Source of the DNA: Vicinamibacterales bacterium
Lineage (GTDB): Bacteria > Acidobacteriota > Vicinamibacteria > Vicinamibacterales > UBA2999
Length of the DNA stretch: 64,000 nucleotides
Reading direction: 5' to 3'
NCBI GenBank assembly: GCA_041394705.1
Contig: JAWKHS010000012.1
Coordinates: 62,001-126,000 of the forward strand
The translations under genes were made by a program, and so were the position numbers. The notes under the pieces are model-generated. The model was not told where the DNA came from and made no database searches. It was given only the letters and a program-made list of their open reading frames with translations. The stretch's first letter is position 1, and each line of letters starts with the position of its first letter. Below are positions 8,521 through 15,502 of this stretch, one piece after another.

Positions 8521-10283
8521 TCCCGGGCCTCGGCTCCCTCCGCAGCCGCATCTTCCTGGCGAGCACGGTCCTGGCGACGGCCTCCATCGGTTCGGCCGTG
8601 TACTTCGTCAGCGCGCTCCTGACGGCCCAGGCGGAGGACGAGCTGCGGCGCGACCTGAGCGAGGCCGTGAGTCTGGTGGATCAGCAGAGCGCGCTCCGCT
8701 TCGATGGCGTCAGGCGCACGGCCACGCTGATTGCCGATCTCCCCAAGTTCAAGGCGGCCCTCGAGACGCGCGACCCGCCGACCATCGCGCCGATCGCCCG
8801 CGACTACCTGGAACAGTCGGGCGCCGACCTCGTGGTGGTGACGGGGCGCGACGGCCGTCAGCTCGCCTACGCCATCGCCGGCGACCACGCCACGGACGAG
8901 GCCGGCGGGGGCGCGACGCCGCCGCTGGACCAGCTCGGATCGTCGTTCCGGCAGCATGCCGACGGCGTGCTGCAGCTGGTCACGGTGCCGGTCACGATCG
9001 ACCTCGAGTCGCCGGAACGGCTGGGGATGCTGACCCTCGGTTACCTGCTGGACTCCCCGCGGGCGCGCGAGCTGCGCAATCTCACGGGCGCCGACGTGGC
9101 GTTCTCGCTGGACGGCGTGGTGCGGGCGGCGTCGTTCCCGGCCGACAGCATCCCGGCCGTGACGGCGTGGTTCGCCTCGAACCCGCGTCCGCCCGTCCTG
9201 CGCCTGAGCGGCGACGACTACTCCGCGCTGGCCAGCCCCCTGGCCCGCCAGTCCGGCCCCGAGGGCACGGCCGCCCAGCCGCACACGATCGTGCTCAGGT
9301 CGCGCACCGAGCGGATGCGGACGCTGGCCACCATCCGGGCCGCGATGGGTGCCGTGGCACTCGCCACCGTGGCCCTCGCCGCCGTCCTCAGCTACTCGCT
9401 GGCGCGCACGGTCACCCGGCCGCTGGCGACGATCACGGCGCACATGCGCGACGCGGCCGCCACGGGCGACCTCACGCGGCGCATGACCCTGCCCGACTCG
9501 GCGTGGGCCGACGAGGACGCCCTTCTCGTGGCCTCGACGTTCAACACGCTGACGCAGTCGGTCGCCGCCGCGCAGCGCGACGCCGCCCAGCGCGAGCGGC
9601 TGTCCGCCCTCGGGCGGCTCTCGACCGTCATCGCGCACGAGATCCGCAACCCGCTGATGATCATCAAGGGCGCCCTCCGGCAGCTGGGGCGGCCGGGCGC
9701 CGATCCGGACGACGCGCGGGAAGCCGCCCGCGACATCGACGAAGAAGTCGATCGTCTGAACCGGGTGGTCCACGAAGTGCTCGACTTCGCGCGGCCCATC
9801 CGCTTCTCGCACGCGCGGGCGCCCGTGAACGACATCTGCCGCTCCGCGCGTGAGGCCGTGGTGGCCGCCGCCCCGGCGCCCGATGTGGGGCTCGACCTCG
9901 ACCCGGAGTGCGGCGAGCTCACGACCGACGCCGAGCGCGTCCGGACGGTGCTCGTCAACCTCCTGACCAACGCGCGCGCCGCGGTGGAGGCGCGGCCGTC
10001 CGGCGGCGAGCCGCCGGTGGTCCTCGCCTCCCGCCGGCACGGCGGCCGCGTGCTGCTGACGGTCCGGGACTCGGGCGTCGGCATCCCGGCCGACGACGTC
10101 GGCCGCATCTTCGATCCATACTTCACGACGCGCCGGACCGGCAGCGGCCTGGGGCTGGCGATCGCGAAGAACGTGATCGAGGGCCTGGGCGGCGTGATCC
10201 GGGTGTCGAGCCAGGTGGACGCGGGCACCGAGATGACGATCGAGCTCGTGGACGGACCGGCCGGGCGGCGCGGACTGTCATGA
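8517..10283 (+). CDS. Membrane sensor histidine kinase (NtrB-type partner)
   Basis: A 588-residue sensor. One membrane helix near residues 9-33 and a second (GAVALATVALAAVLSYSLA) bracket a periplasmic sensing region of roughly 230 residues with LVVVTGRDGRQLAYAIAGD, which looks CACHE-like. A HAMP segment (TRPLATITAHMRDAAATGDL) follows. The catalytic core has the H-box IAHEIRNPL, N-box NLLTNARAAVEA, G1 RDSGVGIP and G2 GSGLGLAIAKNV. GTG 8517 overlaps the cupredoxin stop by four bases, and the stop overlaps the regulator start by four bases (ATGA), so the pair is cognate. The signal could be the redox or copper state, inferred only from neighbours. Confidence 0.9.
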   Translation: MIPGLGSLRSRIFLASTVLATASIGSAVYFVSALLTAQAEDELRRDLSEAVSLVDQQSALRFDGVRRTATLIADLPKFKAALETRDPPTIAPIARDYLEQSGADLVVVTGRDGRQLAYAIAGDHATDEAGGGATPPLDQLGSSFRQHADGVLQLVTVPVTIDLESPERLGMLTLGYLLDSPRARELRNLTGADVAFSLDGVVRAASFPADSIPAVTAWFASNPRPPVLRLSGDDYSALASPLARQSGPEGTAAQPHTIVLRSRTERMRTLATIRAAMGAVALATVALAAVLSYSLARTVTRPLATITAHMRDAAATGDLTRRMTLPDSAWADEDALLVASTFNTLTQSVAAAQRDAAQRERLSALGRLSTVIAHEIRNPLMIIKGALRQLGRPGADPDDAREAARDIDEEVDRLNRVVHEVLDFARPIRFSHARAPVNDICRSAREAVVAAAPAPDVGLDLDPECGELTTDAERVRTVLVNLLTNARAAVEARPSGGEPPVVLASRRHGGRVLLTVRDSGVGIPADDVGRIFDPYFTTRRTGSGLGLAIAKNVIEGLGGVIRVSSQVDAGTEMTIELVDGPAGRRGLS

Positions 10284-11644
10284 CGCCAGCAGGCCGTGTG
10301 CTCCTCGTCGACGACGAAGAGAAGATCCTGAAGACGCTGGGCCGCGCCCTGCGCGACGAGGGCCACCAGGTCACGACGGCCGCTCGCGCCCGCGAGGGCC
10401 AGCGGCTCCTGGCGGAGCAGTCCTTCGACCTGCTCGTCATCGACTACCGGATGCCCGACCTGTCTGGCATGGACGTGGTCAAGGAGCTGGTCGCCTCCAC
10501 GCCCGAAAGCGAACGCCCGGCCATCGTCATGATGACGGCCCACGGCAGCGTCGAGAGCGCGGTGGAGGCGATGAAGCTCGGCGCGCACGACTACCTCCAG
10601 AAGCCGTTCGAGGTCGACGAGCTGCTGCTGACGGCGCGGCGGGCGCTGGCGGCGCTGCGCGCGCGCACCGAGCTCACCTACCTGCGCAACGAGCGGGACG
10701 CGGAGTTCGACCACTACGGCATCGTCGGCCGAAGCCGGGCCATGCTGGAGATCTCGAAGCGCATCGAGCTCGTGGCCCAGTCGCGGAGCACGGTCCTCCT
10801 CACCGGCGAGACGGGCACGGGCAAGGAGCTTGTGGCCCGGGCGATTCACGACCGGAGCCAGCAGCGGCACCTGCCCCTCATCAAGGTGAACTGCGCGGCC
10901 ATCCCCGAGACGCTCATCGAGTCCGAGCTCTTCGGCCACGTCCGGGGCGCGTTCACGGGCGCCGCGTCGGCGAAGAAGGGCCGCTTCAAGCTGGCCGACG
11001 GGGGCACGATCTTCCTCGACGAGATCGCGACGCTCGGCGCCAACGTCCAGTCGAAACTCCTCCGCGTGTTGCAGGAGCGCGAGTTCGAGCCGCTCGGCAG
11101 CGAGCGGACCGAGCGGGTGGACGTCCGCGTCATCGCGGCCACGAACCGCGACCTGCGGGTCATGGCGGCGGAGGGCCGCTTCCAGGAGGACCTCTACTAC
11201 CGCCTGCACGTCATCCCCATCGATCTGCCGCCGCTCCGGCAGCGCCTGGACGACCTCCCCGCGCTCGTCGACCACTTCGTGCAGAAGTTCTCACAGCGCC
11301 TCGGCAAGCGCATCGCGGGCGTGGACGCCGCAGCGATGACCGAGTTGAAGCGCTACCACTGGCCGGGCAACGTCCGCGAGCTCGAGAACACGATCGAACG
11401 CGCGGTCGTGCTGACGACGGGCACGACCCTGACGCCCGACACCGTGTGGGTCATGGGCGCCACGGCCGCCCCGACCACGGGCCTCCCGTCGCTGCGCCTG
11501 CACCAGAACGTCGAATGGGTGGAGCGCGAGACGATCCGCCAGGCGCTCGAGCAGTCGCGGGGCGTGAAGAAGGACGCCGCCGAACTGATGGGCCTCAGTC
11601 AGCGGGCGCTCAGTCACTACCTGGCGAAGTACCGCATCGACTAG
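10280..11644 (+). CDS. NtrC-family sigma-54-dependent response regulator
   Basis: 454 residues in the classical three-domain order: receiver (about 1-125, acidic pocket VDDEE, phospho-acceptor Asp in LVIDYRMPD, Lys in LQKPF), AAA+ domain (about 145-375, Walker A GETGTGKE, sigma-54 contact loop GAFTGA, Walker B GGTIFLDEI, arginine-finger region) and a Fis-type helix-turn-helix (about 415-454, KKDAAELMGLSQRALSHYL). An intact GAFTGA means it can act with RNA polymerase-sigma-54. A sigma-54 promoter lies about 230 bases downstream in front of the next gene, which is its probable target. Confidence 0.93.
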   Translation: MTPAGRVLLVDDEEKILKTLGRALRDEGHQVTTAARAREGQRLLAEQSFDLLVIDYRMPDLSGMDVVKELVASTPESERPAIVMMTAHGSVESAVEAMKLGAHDYLQKPFEVDELLLTARRALAALRARTELTYLRNERDAEFDHYGIVGRSRAMLEISKRIELVAQSRSTVLLTGETGTGKELVARAIHDRSQQRHLPLIKVNCAAIPETLIESELFGHVRGAFTGAASAKKGRFKLADGGTIFLDEIATLGANVQSKLLRVLQEREFEPLGSERTERVDVRVIAATNRDLRVMAAEGRFQEDLYYRLHVIPIDLPPLRQRLDDLPALVDHFVQKFSQRLGKRIAGVDAAAMTELKRYHWPGNVRELENTIERAVVLTTGTTLTPDTVWVMGATAAPTTGLPSLRLHQNVEWVERETIRQALEQSRGVKKDAAELMGLSQRALSHYLAKYRID

Positions 11645-11759
11645 TCGCCTGTCCGGGCGGCGTGGGGGCGCGGGAGGCTCCCTCCGGCAGGGGGGCGCGA
11701 TCCAGCCCAGACCCGCGACGAGCGCGCCGAACGGCCTGCAATCGCGCGCCCGGGCGCGA

Positions 11760-11846
11760 GGTTACGCCCCAAGTAAGCGGTTACGGGCCCGGTAATCCAC
11801 CACATCGGATCGGCCCGGCGCACTCGCGCGAATTCACCGCGAATTC
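11760..11846 (+). other. Candidate enhancer region for the NtrC-type regulator
   Basis: Repeats lie upstream of the sigma-54 promoter: GGTTACG at 11760-11766 and again at 11779-11785, the second flowing into an imperfect palindrome TTACGGGCCCGGTAA (11781-11795); then CGCGAATTC occurs twice in tandem around 11827-11846. The distance of 25-110 bases to the promoter is compatible with an activator site. Binding is inferred, not shown. Confidence 0.35.
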
Positions 11847-11870
11847 CACCAGCGGCGCCAATCGAGGTTC

Positions 11871-11886
11871 CGGCACCGTGCTTGCA
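11871..11886 (+). promoter_or_regulatory. Sigma-54 (RpoN) -24/-12 promoter
   Basis: CGGCAC (11871-11876), five bases, then TTGCA (11882-11886). The GG and GC dinucleotides start 12 bases apart, as in the consensus TGGCAC-N5-TTGCW. The only departure in the invariant core is C for T before GGCAC. Predicted transcription start is near 11897, four bases before the ATG at 11901. Confidence 0.7.
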
Positions 11887-11900
11887 CACTCGCCGCCCCG

Positions 11901-12389
11901 ATGGCGCGCCGACATCATCGGGCATCGGGCCCGTTGGGTTTCCGGCGAACACCGCTGGTGTTCGCCATCGTTGCCGTGGCGGGGATGGCGCTCCTCCCTG
12001 AAACGCCGGTACACGCCGGCGTGGGGAAGGACCCCGCCACGGCATACGCGCCGCCCGCGCGCGACGCGTCGCTCACGGACTCGCCCCAGGCGCCCGACGG
12101 CGTCCGGATCGTGGAGATCGTGGCGCGGCGCTTCGCGTTCGAGCCCTCGACGATCGAGGTGACGCAGGGCGAGCGGGTGCGCCTCGTCGTCACGTCCGCG
12201 GACGGCGTCCACGGCGTCGGCATCCGTAAGTTCAGGATCAACTCGCTCGTTCCCCGCGGCGGCACGCCCGTCGTGATCGAGTTCACGGCAACCGACGCAG
12301 GCACCTTTCCCCTGGTGTGCTCGGAAGCCTGCGGCGACGGCCACGCCTCGATGCGCGGGTCGCTGGTCGTCGTCGCCGCGCCACAGTAG
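11901..12389 (+). CDS. CuA-domain protein (cytochrome oxidase subunit II-like cupredoxin)
   Basis: 162 residues. After a basic N-terminus and a signal or anchor segment (LVFAIVAVAGMALLPETPVHA) there is a single cupredoxin domain. It holds the full CuA ligand set: His in ADGVHGVGIRKF, then CSEACGDGHASM, matching C-x3-C-x3-H-x2-M of cytochrome oxidase subunit II and nitrous oxide reductase. It lacks the two-helix hairpin of true subunit II, and no oxidase subunit I gene is nearby. It likely carries electrons as a binuclear copper protein on the outer face of the inner membrane. ATG 11901 lies only about four bases after the predicted sigma-54 start; TTG 11934 is an alternative. Confidence 0.85.
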   Translation: MARRHHRASGPLGFRRTPLVFAIVAVAGMALLPETPVHAGVGKDPATAYAPPARDASLTDSPQAPDGVRIVEIVARRFAFEPSTIEVTQGERVRLVVTSADGVHGVGIRKFRINSLVPRGGTPVVIEFTATDAGTFPLVCSEACGDGHASMRGSLVVVAAPQ

Positions 12390-12417
12390 CGCTTCCCCCG
12401 GGAGAGGTATCGAGATC

Positions 12418-12864
12418 ATGCGACTTCGGCCGTCGCTGCTGTGTGTACTGCCGCTGCTACTGCTGAGCCTTGGATGCGACGAGAAGCTGTCGGACCTCGC
12501 CGGGCCCACCCCGGACCTCACGCCGACCTTCAGCAGCATCCAGAGCCAGATCTTCGCCGCGGCCGACGCGAGTGGACGCCCGGCGTGCACCAACTGTCAC
12601 GTGCGCGGCGGACAGGCGGGCGCCACCGGTCTCTTCCTCGGGGAGTCCGGCAGCTACGACAGCCTGGTTGGACGGCCGGCCAGGACGAAGGCGGGCGAGG
12701 TGCTGGTCATTCCCGGCGATCCGGACAACAGCTACCTCGTGCGCAAACTGGAAGGCGGACCGAACATCACTGGCGTGCGGATGCCATTCTCCGGGCCCTA
12801 CCTCACCACCGGGCAGCTGCGCATCATCCGCCGCTGGATTCAGGAAGGCGCGGCCAACAACTAG
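12418..12864 (+). CDS. Monohaem cytochrome c lipoprotein
   Basis: A 148-residue lipoprotein. A signal peptide ends in the lipobox LSLGC, so the mature N-terminal Cys is lipidated. One haem c site is present (CTNCH), with a likely axial Met in GVRMPFSG and the common C-terminal helix IIRRWIQEGA of small PSD1-like cytochromes. It lies 28 bases after the CuA gene with a GGGAGAGG ribosome-binding site and should be co-transcribed. A direct electron path CuA protein to cytochrome is plausible but inferred from gene order. Confidence 0.88.
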   Translation: MRLRPSLLCVLPLLLLSLGCDEKLSDLAGPTPDLTPTFSSIQSQIFAAADASGRPACTNCHVRGGQAGATGLFLGESGSYDSLVGRPARTKAGEVLVIPGDPDNSYLVRKLEGGPNITGVRMPFSGPYLTTGQLRIIRRWIQEGAANN

Positions 12865-12895
12865 GCGGCCCTCGCGTACCCCACAGGAGCCCACC

Positions 12896-13780
12896 GTGAA
12901 GTCAGCCATCGCCACGTCGTTCCTCAGCCTCGCGCTCGCCGCGGCCCCCAGTGCCTTCGCCGGTCCGGCCGGTCCCTCGGATCCGCCAGCGAAGGCGGGG
13001 GCGGTCGCCGCGGAGGCGTCGACCTCGGCCACGCAGGACGACGACGACCCGGACCGCGACGTCAACCTCGCCCAGCCGGACTTCACGCTGATCGGCCTGC
13101 CGACGGCGCTGCGCCTCCCGGCGATGGGCAGCGCCTTCCGCATCACGCACCGCTTCGGCCGCCCGCTCGGGCAGGGCGACTTCAGCGACCTGGTACAGGA
13201 TGCCTTCGGGTTCGACAGCGGCGCCGTGATCGGCTTCGAATACCGCTTCGGGATTCTCAAGGCAACGCAGGTCGTCGTGCACCGCACGAACAACCGCACC
13301 ATCCAGTTCATGCTCCAGCGCGAGGTCGTCGCCCAGAGCGACAGCTTCCCCGTCGCCATCAACGTCGTCGGCAGCGCCGAAGGCACGAACAACTTCCGCG
13401 ACAGTTACTCCCCTGCTCTCGGCGTCATCCTGTCGAGGGAGTTCGCCGACCGCGGCGCGGTGTACGCCGAGCCGTTCTGGGTGAACAACACCAACGACCT
13501 GCCCAGCGACGTGGTGGACGACAACGACACCGTCATGCTCGGCCTCGGCGGGCGCCTCCGGCTCCTGCCCACCGTCTACGGCGTGGTCGAGCTGACGCCG
13601 AGGCTCACCGGCTTCAAGCCGGGCAAGACGCAGGTGGGCTTCGGCATCGAAAAGCGCGCCGGCGGCCACACCTTCCAGCTGAACGTCGGCAACGCGTTCG
13701 GGACCACGTTCGCGCAGATGGCCCGCGGCGGCAACGACGACTGGTACCTGGGCTTCAACATCTCGCGGAAGTTCTACTAG
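12896..13780 (+). CDS. DUF5777-like outer-membrane beta-barrel protein
   Basis: 294 residues with a signal peptide (AIATSFLSLALAAAPSAFA). The body has the features I associate with DUF5777 barrels: FRITHRFGRPLGQGDFSDL near the start, VIGFEYRFGI, and a final strand WYLGFNISRKFY ending in an aromatic. Such barrels are encoded beside cytochromes and YceI-like proteins in Bacteroidetes and Acidobacteria; their role is not established. GTG 12896 fits the signal peptide and lies 31 bases after the cytochrome gene. It could be the outer-membrane part of a redox conduit. Confidence 0.75.
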   Translation: MKSAIATSFLSLALAAAPSAFAGPAGPSDPPAKAGAVAAEASTSATQDDDDPDRDVNLAQPDFTLIGLPTALRLPAMGSAFRITHRFGRPLGQGDFSDLVQDAFGFDSGAVIGFEYRFGILKATQVVVHRTNNRTIQFMLQREVVAQSDSFPVAINVVGSAEGTNNFRDSYSPALGVILSREFADRGAVYAEPFWVNNTNDLPSDVVDDNDTVMLGLGGRLRLLPTVYGVVELTPRLTGFKPGKTQVGFGIEKRAGGHTFQLNVGNAFGTTFAQMARGGNDDWYLGFNISRKFY

Positions 13781-13838
13781 TGCACGTCGGCGGGCCGGGC
13801 CGGACGACGCCGGCGGACCGCCGGCAAGGGAGAGGTCG

Positions 13839-14282
13839 ATGCGACGTGCCATCCTGGCGGGTCTGATCGCGGGCGTCCTCGCGGCGGCGCCGGCGGCGTG
13901 CGGCGGAGGCGGGGGCGGCCCCACCAGCCCGAGCGGCGGTTCGGGTAGCGGCGGCGGCGCCGGGGGGGGCGGCGGCACCGGGGGCGCGCCGTCCACGGCG
14001 ACGATCACGATCGGCGCCAACAACGCCGTGAGCCCGCAGAACGTGACCATCGCGCAGGGCGGCCGCGTCACCTTCGTGAACAACGACAGCCGACCGCACG
14101 ACATGTCCTCCGATCCGCATCCCGAGCACACCGACTGTCTGCCGATGGCGCAGGTCGGGTTCCTGTCGCCGGGCCAGTCGAAGACGAGCGGCAACTTCAC
14201 CACCGTCCGGACCTGCGGCTTCCACGATCACAACCAGCCGACGGTGGCCGGACTGCAGGGCACGATCACGATCGTGCAGTGA
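13839..14282 (+). CDS. Plastocyanin-like cupredoxin lipoprotein
   Basis: 147 residues. The signal peptide ends with a lipobox (APAAC), then a long Gly/Ser spacer that would reach away from the membrane. The cupredoxin domain has candidate type-1 copper ligands: His in RPHDMSSD, Cys in TCGFHDHNQP and a nearby His. A conserved NNDSRPHD loop and the final QGTITIVQ strand match the plastocyanin/azurin superfamily. A strong GGGAGAGG site sits five bases before ATG 13839. It closes the sigma-54 block started by the CuA protein. Confidence 0.85.
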   Translation: MRRAILAGLIAGVLAAAPAACGGGGGGPTSPSGGSGSGGGAGGGGGTGGAPSTATITIGANNAVSPQNVTIAQGGRVTFVNNDSRPHDMSSDPHPEHTDCLPMAQVGFLSPGQSKTSGNFTTVRTCGFHDHNQPTVAGLQGTITIVQ

Positions 14283-14355
14283 GGCAGGCGCGCGGTCCCC
14301 GGGGAGCGAACGGCCGCGGGCCGGGCCCGGCGAGGTCGGCGGCCGCGTGGCGCCC

Positions 14356-15501
14356 TCACTTCGCGGTGGACCGCCGCGCGAAGTAGCCCTGGCGCGCCTG
14401 GACGTCGTGCCTGCCGTTGGCCAGTTCCACCCGCACCGTGCGCCAGGCTCCGTCGCCCATCGGCCGCTCAGGCGTGTAGGTCAGCACGTACTGGTGGCCG
14501 ATGGTCCGCAGCACGTCGGCAAAATGCCCGTCCAGGGCCGACATGCGGTTGGCGAAATACGCCGCGCCGCCGGTCTCCTCGGCCAGGCGCTGGAGCCGGT
14601 CCCGCAGTTCGCGGTCGTCGGCCGCCTTGCCCTGTCCCGCCACGTAGAGCACGACGTCCTTGCCCTGGAGGGCGGTCCGCGCCGTCTCGGCGGAACCGCG
14701 GCTGGCCACGTCGTCGCCGTCCGTGAAGACCACGAGGGCGCGGCGGCCCGAGGCGGTCCTGAACAGGTCCGCGGCCCGCACGAGCGAATCGTACAGCGAC
14801 GTCCGCCCGAACGCCTTCACGCGCTCGAGCTGGGCGAGCCGCGCCGCCCGATCGGCCGACGGACCGGCGATGACGAAGAGGCCGTCGTTGAACCCCGCCA
14901 GCGTCAGGCGGTCCTGCGGACGCATGGCGGCGATGAACCGGCGGGCCGAGGCTCGCAGGTCGTCCATCGCCGGTTCCATGCTGGCGCTGATGTCGAGGAG
15001 CAGCACGACGTCCGCGGCGGCGTCTTCCGTGGTGACCGACGTCAGCGTCTGGCGACGGCCGTCTTCGAAGAGCCGGAAGTCCGCGATCGTCAGTCCGTCG
15101 ACGAACCGATCCCGGCCGCGCTTCACCGTCGCCGCCACCACCACGGCATCCACGCTCGCATACAAGGTGACGTCCACGTCTTTCGTGCGCAGCGCCGCAC
15201 TCAGTTGCCGGCCGTCGTCCAGGCGCACCACCGCCCGGACGTGACGCGACGCCACGCGCAGGCCGACGTCCCAGTCGCAGCGGAGCTCGGGGGCGGCTCC
15301 TGTGCAGGCCCTGACGCCGTCGACGTAAAACGTGACGTCCCGGGCGCCTCGCGGCAGCGTGGCCGCGTCCACGGCGAACGTGGTGGGGCCGGTGACGACG
15401 TCGTCCGCCGTCGGCGACGAGATGGCGACCGAGGGCTGTGCGGCCGCCAGGCCGACGGCCGCGGACACGGCCAGGACCGCCGCGAGGTGCCGAGCGCGCA
15501 T
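14356..15501 (-). CDS. Secreted VWFA-domain protein
   Basis: 381 residues with a signal peptide (HLAAVLAVSAAVGLAAAQP). An N-terminal beta-sandwich region precedes a von Willebrand A domain from about residue 150, with the MIDAS motif LLLDISASM and the downstream VVFTDGDDV. The C-terminal ANGRHDVQARQGYFARR is the usual ending of VWFA-related acidobacterial proteins. It binds a divalent metal and probably a protein ligand in the envelope. ATG 15501 lies one base after the stop of the 1017-residue gene upstream, so translation is coupled and the two proteins probably act together. Confidence 0.82.
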   Translation of the reverse strand: MRARHLAAVLAVSAAVGLAAAQPSVAISSPTADDVVTGPTTFAVDAATLPRGARDVTFYVDGVRACTGAAPELRCDWDVGLRVASRHVRAVVRLDDGRQLSAALRTKDVDVTLYASVDAVVVAATVKRGRDRFVDGLTIADFRLFEDGRRQTLTSVTTEDAAADVVLLLDISASMEPAMDDLRASARRFIAAMRPQDRLTLAGFNDGLFVIAGPSADRAARLAQLERVKAFGRTSLYDSLVRAADLFRTASGRRALVVFTDGDDVASRGSAETARTALQGKDVVLYVAGQGKAADDRELRDRLQRLAEETGGAAYFANRMSALDGHFADVLRTIGHQYVLTYTPERPMGDGAWRTVRVELANGRHDVQARQGYFARRSTAK

Positions 15502-15502
15502 C

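Noticed and set aside
11901..14282. A complete cytochrome oxidase or nitrous oxide reductase operon
   Set aside because: The CuA motif suggested one, but no subunit I, subunit III or NosZ-like catalytic sequence is present around it.
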